From assembly GCF_007833795.1 (NCBI RefSeq), contig NZ_CP032703.1, forward strand, positions 434,001 to 498,000: a DNA stretch of 64,000 nucleotides, read 5' to 3'. The position numbers and the translations under genes are program-made. Positions 44,497 through 53,314 of this stretch are shown here, one piece after another. Source of the stretch: Candidatus Pantoea soli (lineage in GTDB: Bacteria; Pseudomonadota; Gammaproteobacteria; Enterobacterales; Enterobacteriaceae). Positions within the stretch are counted from its first letter, which is position 1. Every line of letters starts with the position of its first letter. Under the pieces are notes generated by a model that was not told the DNA's origin, ran no database searches, and was given only the letters and a program-made list of their open reading frames with translations.

Positions 44497-46890
44497 ATGA
44501 AAACGTTAAAAAACTGGTCCGTAGCCCGCTCCGATCGCCATCATGTTGAGCTTACTGTCGAGGGTAAACACAGCCTGTGTCTGTACGTGCTGGAACCGGG
44601 GCTGTTCCGCGTGGTGATTAAGCGTCAGGGTAACTGGAGCCTCGACCGCACCTGGAGTATTGCACCGGAGCAGGATGTGCCGTGGGAGGGACGTTCGCGT
44701 GACAGTCTGGCCGGTTTCACCCTGCCCGGCTTTACGCTGCAGGAAACAGACAATACGCTGACGATCAGCACCGATGTGCTGCGTGTGATAGTCCATCAGC
44801 CGCTGGCGCTGGAGTGGCAGTACTGCGATGCTGACGGGGAGTGGCAATTACTGACGCAGGATCGCCCCACCAGCGCCTATCAGATCAACCCACACGGCGA
44901 CGGCGTGGCGCATTATCAGCGCCGCATGGCCGACGATCGCTATTATGGCCTCGGCGAAAAAACCGGCGATCTGCAGCGCAACGGCAAACGCTATGAAATG
45001 CGTAACCTGGATGCCATGGGCTACAACGCCGCATCAACCGATCCGCTGTATAAACATGTGCCTTTTACCATTACGCGTCGTGATGCCGTCAGCTTCGGGC
45101 TCTATTACGATAACCTCAGCACCAGCTGGTTCGATCTGGGTAATGAACTGGACAACTATCACCAGCCTTACCGCCGCTGGCAGGCGGAAAGCGGTGACAT
45201 TGACTACTACCTGTTTGTGGGCGCCCGCGTGCTGGATATCACCAGGACCTTTGTGCGTCTGACCGGTAAAACGCTATTCGGCCCCAAATGGAGCCTCGGC
45301 TACAGCGGTTCCACCATGCACTATACCGACGCCCCGGATGCGCAAAATCAGCTGATGAACTTCATCCGCCTGTGTGAAGAGCACGACATTCCCTGCGACT
45401 CCTTCCAGCTCTCTTCCGGCTATACCTCGATTAACGATAAGCGCTACGTCTTTAACTGGAACTACGACAAAGTGCCGCAGCCGGAAGTGATGAGTCAGGC
45501 CTTTCACGATGCGGGCCTGCGCCTGGCGGCCAATATCAAACCCTGCCTGCTGCAGGATCACCCGCGCTATGAAGAAGTGGCGGCGCAGGGGCTGTTTATC
45601 CGGGATTCTGAAGCGGATGTGCCGGAGCGCTCGGTGTTCTGGGACGACGAAGGGTCGCACCTTGATTTTACCCATCCGCAGGCTGTGGCCTGGTGGCAGG
45701 AAAATGTCACCCGTCAGCTGCTGGAGAAAGGCATCGACGCCACCTGGAATGACAATAATGAGTATGAAGTGTGGGATGGTGAAGCCCGCTGCCACGGTTT
45801 TGGTCAACCGGTTGCCATCAAGCATATTCGTCCGGTGATGCCACTGCTGATGATGCGCGCCTCCATGGAAGCGCAGCAGCGCTTTGCGCCGGAAAAACGG
45901 CCTTATTTGATCTCGCGTTCCGGCTGTGCCGGAATGCAGCGTTATGTGCAGACCTGGAGCGGCGATAACCGCACCAACTGGACGTCCCTGCGCTATAACA
46001 TTCGCATGGGCCTCGGCATGAGTCTGTCCGGCCTGTATAACGTGGGCCACGACGTGGGCGGTTTTTCCGGTGATAAGCCCGATGCCGAGCTGTTTGTGCG
46101 CTGGGTACAGAATGGCGTGATGCATCCGCGCTTTACCATTCACTCCTGGAATGACGATCGCACCGTCAATGAGCCGTGGATGTATCCTGCCGTCACGCCC
46201 GCCATCCGCGCGGCGATTGCGCTGCGCTACCGCCTGATGCCCTATCTCTATACGCTGCTGTGGCAGGCGCATAACGATGATGAACCGATGCTGCGCCCGA
46301 CTTTTCTCGATCACGAGCACGACCCCCAAACCTTTGCCGAGTGTGATGAATTTATGCTGGGGCGCGATCTGCTGGTCGCCAGCGTCGTGGAGCCGGGCCA
46401 GCGTGAACGCCGGCTATGGCTGCCGGATAATCACACCGGCTGGTACGATTTTGCCACGCAGCAGTGGTACAGCGGCGGTCAGTGGATCACGCTGCCTGCG
46501 CCGCTGGAGACCCAGCCGATGCTGGTGCGCGCCGGGGCGGCTTTACCGCTCAGCCAGCGTATTCGCCATGTGGACGCCGCCGCGGACGATCGCCGCACGC
46601 TGCAGCTCTATCCCCTGCAGGGGAAAGGCACGTGCCACGGCGAACTGTTCGAGGACGATGGCGAATCCTGGGGTTATCAGCAGGGTCACGCACTCTGGCT
46701 GCGCTGGGAGATGCGCTGTGAGGCAGCGGCGATTCACCTGAACCTCAGCCGCAGCGGCGATTACCAGCCAGCATGGAACACGCTGCAGGTTACGCTGCCA
46801 GCTGGCGAACAGCGCCCGCTGTTTATCGACGGCGTGGCGGTGCAGCCCAGCGCGGCGGCGGTGACGCTGGCGCAGATTGCCCGCAGCTGA
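44497..46890 (+). CDS. Glycoside hydrolase family 31 alpha-glycosidase
   Basis: This 797-residue cytoplasmic enzyme has no signal peptide. It has an N-terminal beta-sandwich, then YYGLGEKTGDLQRNGKRYEM at the substrate entrance and the GH31 barrel. The nucleophile is Asp419 in TWNDNNE and the general acid/base is Asp490 in WSGDNRTNW. The specificity is not set by these motifs. Its position, 11 bases behind an ExuT-like carrier and divergent from the glucuronate operon, suggests it splits an imported alpha-linked uronide, releasing glucuronate for UxaC. That substrate is an inference; alpha-glucosidase or alpha-xylosidase activity is possible. Confidence 0.92.
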   Translation: MKTLKNWSVARSDRHHVELTVEGKHSLCLYVLEPGLFRVVIKRQGNWSLDRTWSIAPEQDVPWEGRSRDSLAGFTLPGFTLQETDNTLTISTDVLRVIVHQPLALEWQYCDADGEWQLLTQDRPTSAYQINPHGDGVAHYQRRMADDRYYGLGEKTGDLQRNGKRYEMRNLDAMGYNAASTDPLYKHVPFTITRRDAVSFGLYYDNLSTSWFDLGNELDNYHQPYRRWQAESGDIDYYLFVGARVLDITRTFVRLTGKTLFGPKWSLGYSGSTMHYTDAPDAQNQLMNFIRLCEEHDIPCDSFQLSSGYTSINDKRYVFNWNYDKVPQPEVMSQAFHDAGLRLAANIKPCLLQDHPRYEEVAAQGLFIRDSEADVPERSVFWDDEGSHLDFTHPQAVAWWQENVTRQLLEKGIDATWNDNNEYEVWDGEARCHGFGQPVAIKHIRPVMPLLMMRASMEAQQRFAPEKRPYLISRSGCAGMQRYVQTWSGDNRTNWTSLRYNIRMGLGMSLSGLYNVGHDVGGFSGDKPDAELFVRWVQNGVMHPRFTIHSWNDDRTVNEPWMYPAVTPAIRAAIALRYRLMPYLYTLLWQAHNDDEPMLRPTFLDHEHDPQTFAECDEFMLGRDLLVASVVEPGQRERRLWLPDNHTGWYDFATQQWYSGGQWITLPAPLETQPMLVRAGAALPLSQRIRHVDAAADDRRTLQLYPLQGKGTCHGELFEDDGESWGYQQGHALWLRWEMRCEAAAIHLNLSRSGDYQPAWNTLQVTLPAGEQRPLFIDGVAVQPSAAAVTLAQIARS

Positions 46891-46921
46891 CACGCTGATC
46901 CCGCCGGTCTGCGCCGGCTGA

Positions 46922-46959
46922 AACGCGGTACTGCAGGTGGCAGTGCCGCGTTGCTTTTT
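46922..46959 (+). terminator. Intrinsic terminator of the transporter-GH31 operon
   Basis: AACGCGGTACTGC and GCAGTGCCGCGTT form a 13-bp stem with one mismatch and a 5-base loop, followed by GCTTTTT. The following 250 bases up to the LysR gene hold no gene. Confidence 0.85.
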
Positions 46960-47206
46960 ATCCGCCTGACACGCACCGTTCCCGTCCGCGGCTCACCTGC
47001 CCGCTTCCCGGCCCGTTTCAGTGCCGACAGGCCACCGGCTTTCCCGCCGCCTGCTATCCCGGCGTGCAGCTGCAGGGCTGATATAGCGCTTCTGGCAGAG
47101 GCGTTTTATAGTAGGGGCGATTCACTGGCCCGGCCGCGCATGCCGTCTACCGGACAGTGCATTCATCCGGCCTGGCAGCACGGCCAGTTATGTCTCTGGA
47201 GCCTGC

Positions 47207-48172
47207 ATGATTCGTCTTGAAGATGTTACGTTGTTTGTCCGTGCGGCGGCACTGGGCAGTTTTTCCCGCGCCGCCCGCGAGGCCGATATTCTGCCGGGCC
47301 AGGTCAGCGCGGCCGTTAACCGGCTGGAGCGGGATCTGAACAAACGCCTGTTTGCCCGTTCAACGCGCAGCCTGCGCCTGACAGCAGAAGGCGAAACCTG
47401 GCTGCCCTATGCCCAGGAGATGCTGAACATTCTGCACGCCGGAACGGAGCGACTGCAGGGCAGCGAAGATGAAATTCAGGGCGAGCTGAAAATTGCCCTG
47501 CCGTCAGATATCGGACGCAACGTCCTGCTGCCGGTGATCACCGCCTTTTGCCAGAAGCATCCCAAAATTTCGCTGCGGATTTTTATTTCCGATAACATCA
47601 GCGATGTCTTTCGCGATCCGGTCGATATCGCTATTCGCTACGGCGCCCTCACGGACAGCAGTTACGTGGCACTGCCGCTGGCTGAGGATAACCGCCGCGT
47701 GCTGGCCGCATCACCGGCTTACCTGCAACAGCATGGCCGCCCGCAGCGGCTGGACGATCTGCTTGCCCATCACTGCCTGCTCTACACGCTGCACGGTCAC
47801 GCCTATGACAAATGGTCCTTTCCGGAAAACGGCGTGAAGCGCCAGCTTACCGTCAGCAGCCGCATGCTGTGCGACGATGCCGATCTGGCGCACCGCTGGG
47901 CGGTGGCGGGCATGGGTATCACCTATAAATCCTGGATTGACGTCAGCGCGGATGTTTTGGCCGGTCGGCTGGAAATTCTGCTGCCGCAGCATCCGGGTGA
48001 GGCCACGCCGCTTAACCTGATCTGTCCGCACCGTAAACAGTTTTCACCGGCGATTCGTGAATTGCACGCACAGCTGCGCGAGCATCTCACCGCCATTACC
48101 GCCCTGCTGCGCACGCACCCGGCTTGTGTACCGGCGAGCCTGCCGGCAGAGCCCGCAAACCAGAGCGCCTGA
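47207..48172 (+). CDS. LysR-family transcriptional regulator
   Basis: This 321-residue regulator has the N-terminal helix-turn-helix MIRLEDVTLFVRAAALGSFS, ADILPGQVSAAVNRLERDLN and a substrate-binding domain with GELKIALPSDIGRNVLLPVI. It belongs to the large group that controls single reductase or efflux genes. The next gene, an AraC-type regulator 56 bases on, runs the same way, so two regulators may share a transcript. No obvious target is adjacent upstream. Confidence 0.9.
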   Translation: MIRLEDVTLFVRAAALGSFSRAAREADILPGQVSAAVNRLERDLNKRLFARSTRSLRLTAEGETWLPYAQEMLNILHAGTERLQGSEDEIQGELKIALPSDIGRNVLLPVITAFCQKHPKISLRIFISDNISDVFRDPVDIAIRYGALTDSSYVALPLAEDNRRVLAASPAYLQQHGRPQRLDDLLAHHCLLYTLHGHAYDKWSFPENGVKRQLTVSSRMLCDDADLAHRWAVAGMGITYKSWIDVSADVLAGRLEILLPQHPGEATPLNLICPHRKQFSPAIRELHAQLREHLTAITALLRTHPACVPASLPAEPANQSA

Positions 48173-48228
48173 CAGTTACCGTTAGCTGCCCGTCGTGCAC
48201 TGCCGCCGGGTTCAGACAGGAGAAAACG

Positions 48229-49167
48229 ATGCACCGGGTTGGCCTTTTGATTTCTGATTGTTTTCAGGTGCTGGGGCTCTCCACGCTCAGTATTTTCGAA
48301 TTTGCTAATCAGGTGGCTGGCGAGCCCTTTTATGCCTGCACGGTCTATTCCGAACATGGCGGCGCGGTGAAATCCTCGTATGGATTTGGCGTGGACAGCC
48401 AGCCGCTGGACGCAGAACTGGCCATCGACACCTGGCTGGTGGCGGGCGTACTGACGCCGCTTGAACTGCCTGCCACGCCGGGCGTTGTGGACTTTCTGCA
48501 AACGCACGCAGGCAAGGCCCGCCGCATTGCCGGCATCTGTACCGGCGCTTTTGTGCTGGGACAGGCGGGTTTGCTGGATGATCGGCGCGCCACGACGCAC
48601 TGGATGCATGCCCTGAGCCTGAAATCGCTAAACCCGTCAACGCGGGTGGAAGAGGACCGCATTTTTATCATTGACGATCGCATCTGGACCTCCGCCGGCT
48701 TGACAGCCGGACTGGATATGGCGCTGGGCATGGTAGAAAAGGATCTTGGCGCAGAGGTGGCGCGCAGCGTCGCGCATCTGCTGGTGATGCACCATCGCCG
48801 CTCCGGCGGTCAGACACAGCACTCTGAAATGCTGATGCTTTCCCCGCGCAGCGATCGCCTGCAGTCGGCGCTGGAGTATGCGCGCAAAAACCTGAGTAAA
48901 CCGCTCACCATTGAAGATATCGCCGATGCCGTGCACGTCAGCGCTCGTCAGCTGAGCCGCCTGTTTCGTGCAGAAACCGGCAAATCACCGGCCCGGGCGA
49001 TAGAAGGATTGCGGCTGGAGAATGCCCGCCTGCTGATCGAGCAGAGCCGGTTATCAATGGAGGTGATCGCACGCGAATCGGGCTTCCGCGACCGTCGCCA
49101 CATGCGCGAGGTGTTTATCCGCGGCTACGGGATCCCGCCGCAGTCGCTGCGCAGCGGTAAAGTGTAG
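48229..49167 (+). CDS. GlxA-type AraC regulator with DJ-1/PfpI sensor domain
   Basis: This 312-residue protein has an N-terminal DJ-1/PfpI domain (MHRVGLLISDCFQVLGLSTL; Cys104 in GICTGAFVLGQAGLL; RRATTHWMHA) and a C-terminal AraC DNA-binding domain (IEDIADAVHVSARQLSRLFR; IARESGFRDRRHMREVFIRG). In such regulators the DJ-1 domain binds a small metabolite. ATG 48229 follows AGGAG. A cluster of inverted half-sites lies just after its stop and upstream of the dehydrogenase genes, which it may control. Confidence 0.9.
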   Translation: MHRVGLLISDCFQVLGLSTLSIFEFANQVAGEPFYACTVYSEHGGAVKSSYGFGVDSQPLDAELAIDTWLVAGVLTPLELPATPGVVDFLQTHAGKARRIAGICTGAFVLGQAGLLDDRRATTHWMHALSLKSLNPSTRVEEDRIFIIDDRIWTSAGLTAGLDMALGMVEKDLGAEVARSVAHLLVMHHRRSGGQTQHSEMLMLSPRSDRLQSALEYARKNLSKPLTIEDIADAVHVSARQLSRLFRAETGKSPARAIEGLRLENARLLIEQSRLSMEVIARESGFRDRRHMREVFIRGYGIPPQSLRSGKV

Positions 49168-49194
49168 CGCCCGCCCTTCTGTCGACCCGTTGCT

Positions 49195-49230
49195 CATCAT
49201 GACGTCCCGATTCCGGACGTCATGATGTCC
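49195..49230. promoter_or_regulatory. Nested inverted-repeat operator
   Basis: CATCATGACGTCC and GGACGTCATGATG are perfect 13-bp arms with a 7-base centre (49195-49227). The right arm also forms an overlapping dyad, GGACGTCATGATGTCC (49215-49230), with one mismatch. There is no T tract. Three related half-sites before an operon look more like a protein-binding site than a terminator. Confidence 0.65.
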
Positions 49231-49316
49231 GAAAACACGACCTTCAATGTCAGTCCGCCACGCGTCAGACTGCGTATCCTGAATTCACCAACCCGATAAC
49301 AGACAAGGTGAATATC

Positions 49317-50132
49317 ATGACGCAGCACACTTCTTCTCATCGCGGCACCGCCGTCGTCACCGGCGCCTCTACCGGCATGGGCGCACTGTACGCCGGCCGT
49401 CTGGCCCGCATGGGCTATGACCTGATTATCATTGCACGCAACCACAACCGCCTGAATCAGCTGGCTGAACATATCACGACCGACAGCGGACGCAACGTGG
49501 AAGTGGTGGCAGCAGACCTGGCCGATCCCGCACAACTGGCTGCGCTGGAACAGAAACTGCAGCAGGATGCCAGCATCACGCTGCTGGTGAATAACGCCGG
49601 TATGGGTACGCATACGCCGCTGCTGCAAAGCAGCGCGGCGCAGATGACAACGATGATTGCCCTGAATGTCGTCGCGCTGACCCGGCTGACCTACGCCGTT
49701 GTGCCTGGCATGGTGGCACGCGGTCAGGGCGCGATCATCAACATCGCGTCGATTGTCAGCATTGCGCCTGAACTGCTGAACGGCGTGTACGGCGGCAGCA
49801 AAGCCTACGTGCTGGCCTTCAGTCAGTCACTGCATCATGAGCTGGCGGATAAAGGCATTCAGGTGCAGGCAGTGCTGCCCGGTGCCACCGCCACGCCTTT
49901 CTGGGATAACGGTGGCCTGCCTGTGAGCCAGCTGGACCCGAAAATTGTCATGAGCGCACAGCAGATGGTGGATGCCGCCCTCACCGGTTTTGCCCGCGGC
50001 GAACGGGTCACCATTCCTTCCCTGCACGATGAAACCCTGTGGGACCGCTATGAACAGGCGCGTCAGGCCATGATTCCGCATCTGGGCAGCGATGCCCCGG
50101 CAGAACGTTATCAGACCGCTGCGGTGCACTGA
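49317..50132 (+). CDS. Short-chain dehydrogenase/reductase
   Basis: This 271-residue SDR has the cofactor loop TGASTGMG, NNAGMG in LLVNNAGMGTHTPLL, catalytic Ser in INIASIVS, and YGGSK (YxxxK). ATG 49317 is chosen because AAGGTG lies six bases before it; the GTG at 49308 is part of that ribosome site. It is the first of two SDR genes and an MFS gene on the same strand. The substrate is unknown. Confidence 0.9.
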   Translation: MTQHTSSHRGTAVVTGASTGMGALYAGRLARMGYDLIIIARNHNRLNQLAEHITTDSGRNVEVVAADLADPAQLAALEQKLQQDASITLLVNNAGMGTHTPLLQSSAAQMTTMIALNVVALTRLTYAVVPGMVARGQGAIINIASIVSIAPELLNGVYGGSKAYVLAFSQSLHHELADKGIQVQAVLPGATATPFWDNGGLPVSQLDPKIVMSAQQMVDAALTGFARGERVTIPSLHDETLWDRYEQARQAMIPHLGSDAPAERYQTAAVH

Positions 50133-50186
50133 TCGCCAGCGCAGTCCTGCACATCAATCCGTATTTCATTCTGAAGGAGCAAGACC

Positions 50187-50948
50187 ATGAAACTGACACA
50201 AAACACCATTTTTATTACCGGCGGTACCTCTGGCATTGGCCGCGCAATGGCGGAAAAATTCCACCAGCTGGGCAATCAGGTGATCATTTCCGGTCGCCGC
50301 GAAGCCCTGCTGAAAGCGGTGACGACCGCTAACCCAGGCATGGATTATGTCGTGCTGGATGTGACCCGCGCTGACAGCATTCAGGCGGCGGCGCAGGACG
50401 TACTGCAGCGTTACCCGGCACTCAACGTGGTGATCAACAATGCCGGTATCATGCCGTTCGATCATGCCGACGCTGGACTGGATGACGAACAGGCCGTTAC
50501 GTTGCTGAATACCAATATTCTCGGCCCGGTGCGCGTTAGCGCCGCCTTTATTACACACCTGAAGCAGCAGCCGGATGCGGTGCTGATCAACAACAGTTCG
50601 GTGCTGGCATTCCTGCCGCTCGCCAGCAACGCGCTCTATTCAGCCACCAAAGCCGCCATTCACTCGTACACCCTGTCGCAGCGCTTCCTGTTGCGGGATA
50701 CCCCGGTGAAAGTGATTGAGATTGCGCCACCCTGGGTAGATACCGACCTGATTTACAAAAGTGGCGACCCGCGCGCCATGCCGCTGGATGACTTTATCCG
50801 CGAAACCTTTGACAAGCTGGCGACCGACACCCTCGAAGCCATTGTCGACCGCGTGCTGCCCATCCGCGACAACCCCGGTATGAACGAGCATACGCTGGTT
50901 AATCAGTTCAACCAGTCCGTTGCCGATAATCCCATCCCCGTGCAGTGA
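50187..50948 (+). CDS. Short-chain dehydrogenase, DltE-like
   Basis: This 253-residue SDR has FITGGTSGIGRAMAEKF, NNAGIMPF, catalytic Ser in INNSSVLAFLPL and YSATK. The closing part, APPWVDTDL and late FNQSVADNPIPVQ, resembles the DltE-type oxidoreductases found beside MFS carriers. It follows the first SDR by 54 bases with GAAGGAG before the start. A terminator sits between it and the MFS gene. Confidence 0.9.
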   Translation: MKLTQNTIFITGGTSGIGRAMAEKFHQLGNQVIISGRREALLKAVTTANPGMDYVVLDVTRADSIQAAAQDVLQRYPALNVVINNAGIMPFDHADAGLDDEQAVTLLNTNILGPVRVSAAFITHLKQQPDAVLINNSSVLAFLPLASNALYSATKAAIHSYTLSQRFLLRDTPVKVIEIAPPWVDTDLIYKSGDPRAMPLDDFIRETFDKLATDTLEAIVDRVLPIRDNPGMNEHTLVNQFNQSVADNPIPVQ

Positions 50949-50955
50949 CTCATCA

Positions 50956-50975
50956 GGGGCGTCACGCCCCTTTTT
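50956..50975 (+). terminator. Intrinsic terminator between SDR and MFS genes
   Basis: GGGGCG and CGCCCC form a 6-bp GC stem with a 3-base loop and TTTTT after it. The MFS gene's ribosome site (CCGGAG) starts directly behind the T run, so it should reduce, not abolish, read-through. Confidence 0.75.
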
Positions 50976-50988
50976 CCGGAGCACAATC

Positions 50989-52188
50989 ATGAATAACCCG
51001 CTGTCGTCTGCCTCCCGCCGCGCCCTGCGCGCGTTAAGTATCGCTTACTTTGTTCAGGCCACCGGCGCGCTCTGCGTGGCGGGCAGCCTGCCGGCCATTT
51101 CAGCAGCCTGGCATCTGTCTGACGCCCAGAGCGCACGCTTATTAAGCCTGTTTGGTTTGACCTTCGCGCTGGCTGCCCCGCTGGTACAGGTGTTTTTTGG
51201 TCACCATCGCCGCCGCCAGCTGGTGCTGACCGGCATGGTGCTGTTTGGTCTGGGTGCTTTTGCCTTCGCCCTTGCCCCTGCTTACCCTGGCCTGATTGCC
51301 GCCCGGGTGATCATGGGTATCGGGGCCGGTTTTATCGGCCCGGTGCTGGTGGCGCTGGGTGCGGAACTGGTGCAGGAACCGCAGCGCGGCCAGGCGATTG
51401 CGCGGGTGCTGCTGGGCGTTTCACTGGCCAGCCTGGCGGGCATCCCGCTGGCGGCGTGGATCGCCAGCCTGTGGGGCGCGAAGGCGCTGTTTGCCCTGAC
51501 AGGGGGCGTCAGTCTGTTAAGCGGACTGCATATTTTGCTGACGGTACCCGCTAATGGCGCCGGTCAGCGCATTCGTTTCACAGAGTTGACGCAGGTGCTG
51601 CGTGAAGGCCAATACCTGACCGCGTTTCTGGTGGTGTTTTTCATTACCTCCGGCGTCTATAGCTTTTATGCCTTTATTGCGCCGGTGGTACGCGATACCT
51701 ATGCGGGCGGCAGCCACGCTGTCTCTTCTGCGCTGGCGGTGCTGGGCGTGGCCGGCGTGCTGAGAAATCTCACTGTGTCACGCGTTGCGGTCCGCTACTC
51801 TGCCGAAAAACTGCTGATGGCCGGCATGATGCTGCTGCTCGCGGACATGCTGTTGCTGGTGTTGCTGCCGGCCTTGCTGGGCGGGTTGCTGGTTGCGCTG
51901 CTGTTCTGGGCGTTTGCCACCGATCTGCTGTGGCCGAGCCAGCAGCGCCGAATCGTGGAGATCGCTTCTGCCAGGCATCGCGGCATTGCGCTGGCGCTGA
52001 CCAGCGCCTTTATGTTCGCTGGCATTGGTTTCGGCTCTGCCGTCGCCTCATGGATCTATCCGCTGATGGGCTTTAACGGCCTGATCGCCGTGTCCGCGCT
52101 GTTTATTCTGCTGGCGTTACTCAGCCTGCGCGCATCGGAACAGCGGAGAAAACCCGCCGCCGCCGCATGCTGCCGCGGTGAAGCGTAA
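50989..52188 (+). CDS. MFS drug/sugar-efflux transporter
   Basis: This 399-residue twelve-helix carrier is of the AraJ-like (DHA1) type: FVQATGALCVAGSLPAISAA in helix 1, RVIMGIGAGFIGPVLVALGA in helices 4-5, and a C-terminal CCRGEA tail. Nothing in it names a substrate. It follows the two SDR genes by 40 bases, separated by a terminator, and ends 35 bases before a convergent LysR gene. Confidence 0.88.
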   Translation: MNNPLSSASRRALRALSIAYFVQATGALCVAGSLPAISAAWHLSDAQSARLLSLFGLTFALAAPLVQVFFGHHRRRQLVLTGMVLFGLGAFAFALAPAYPGLIAARVIMGIGAGFIGPVLVALGAELVQEPQRGQAIARVLLGVSLASLAGIPLAAWIASLWGAKALFALTGGVSLLSGLHILLTVPANGAGQRIRFTELTQVLREGQYLTAFLVVFFITSGVYSFYAFIAPVVRDTYAGGSHAVSSALAVLGVAGVLRNLTVSRVAVRYSAEKLLMAGMMLLLADMLLLVLLPALLGGLLVALLFWAFATDLLWPSQQRRIVEIASARHRGIALALTSAFMFAGIGFGSAVASWIYPLMGFNGLIAVSALFILLALLSLRASEQRRKPAAAACCRGEA

Positions 52189-52223
52189 CCGCCCGGCAGG
52201 CGCGTTTCTGCGTCAGAGATGCG

Positions 52224-53114
52224 CTACGGCCGTGCCAGCTCTGCCTGCCGGGACCCGAACAGCGCAATCAGATGATCGGCCAGCGCCCGCACCCGCCGCG
52301 AGCCGGCCAGGTCGGAATGCATGACCAGCCATAACGGCTGGTCAGCAGCGATATCCGGCTGAAGGCAGTGCAGCCCCTGCGACCTGGCCATAAAATGCGG
52401 CAGCACGCCCAGCCCGAGGCCGGCCGCCACCGCCGAAACCTGGGCCACCAGCGTGTTGGCCTCTATCCGGCAGGGCCGGCCGCGCAGCAAACGCGCTACC
52501 GCTTGCGCAGCAGGCAGATGCTGGTGCGAGTCCGGCCAGCCAATCAGCGGCGCCGCTGCCCGCCCGGCGTCGCCGTCAGCCCGGTAGCGGGCGGCAACCT
52601 CTGCGGAGCCATAAAGACCAAAACCCACCGTGCCAAGGCGTTTCAGCGTCAGATTGCCGCTTTCCGGTTTGACCATGCGAATGGCTAAATCCGCATCGCG
52701 GCGATGCAGATTAACGGACGGCACCCCGCTGACCACCTCAACCCGCAGGTTCGGGTGCTGCTGCAGAAAATCTGGCAGTGCCGGCAGGATCACCTGCGCG
52801 GCCAGATTGTCCGAGGTCGCCAGCCGGACAAGGCCGGAAACCTGTCCCTGCTGCGCGGCGCGCACGCCAAACGCCAGACCGGCGTATTCCAGCGCCTCGG
52901 CGCGCTCCAGCAAGGCTTCACCGTCATCGGTCAGGCGATAGCCGCTCTGATGCCGGCTGAACAACGGCACTGCCAGCGCCTGCTCCAGCCGATCGAGCCG
53001 CCGCGACACGGTGGCTACTCCCAGCCCCAGCGCGTCTGCGGCGCCGCTGAGGGTGCCAGCTCGCGCGATAGCCAGAAAAATCCGCGTGTCGTCCCAGTTA
53101 AAATTCATGTCCAT
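52224..53114 (-). CDS. LysR-family transcriptional regulator
   Basis: This 296-residue regulator has the N-terminal helix-turn-helix WDDTRIFLAIARAGTLSGAA, LGLGVATVSRRLDRLEQALA and a binding domain with the conserved late motif SAVAAGLGLGVLPHFMA. It is divergent from an MFS efflux gene 200 bases away and is the likely controller of that gene. Either Met at 53114 or 53108 could start it. Confidence 0.9.
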   Translation of the reverse strand: MDMNFNWDDTRIFLAIARAGTLSGAADALGLGVATVSRRLDRLEQALAVPLFSRHQSGYRLTDDGEALLERAEALEYAGLAFGVRAAQQGQVSGLVRLATSDNLAAQVILPALPDFLQQHPNLRVEVVSGVPSVNLHRRDADLAIRMVKPESGNLTLKRLGTVGFGLYGSAEVAARYRADGDAGRAAAPLIGWPDSHQHLPAAQAVARLLRGRPCRIEANTLVAQVSAVAAGLGLGVLPHFMARSQGLHCLQPDIAADQPLWLVMHSDLAGSRRVRALADHLIALFGSRQAELARP

Positions 53115-53131
53115 GCTTTTTCCGTTTCTGG

Positions 53132-53161
53132 AAAACAGCCCTCCGTTTTGCTGGCTGTTTT
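53132..53161. promoter_or_regulatory. Inverted repeat in the LysR-MFS divergent region
   Basis: AAAACAGCC and GGCTGTTTT are perfect 9-bp arms around 12 bases, 18 bases upstream of the LysR start. It could be the autoregulatory LysR site; a terminator is less likely in a divergent region. Confidence 0.45.
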
Positions 53162-53314
53162 ATCAAACCTGACGGGATGATACTGCAGCCTCTGCCGCCA
53201 TGAAAAGCCACCCGTCGTCAGGCCGTTTTGACCTGAGGTGACCACTGGCTTCGCGCGGCGTTCCCGTCGGAGCATGCACGCTCCGGGTTTAAGCGACTTA
53301 CAGGACAGTAAAAA

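Noticed and set aside
45274..46329. Long minus-strand open frame opposite the GH31 gene
   Set aside because: Antisense shadow; no ribosome site or recognisable domain.
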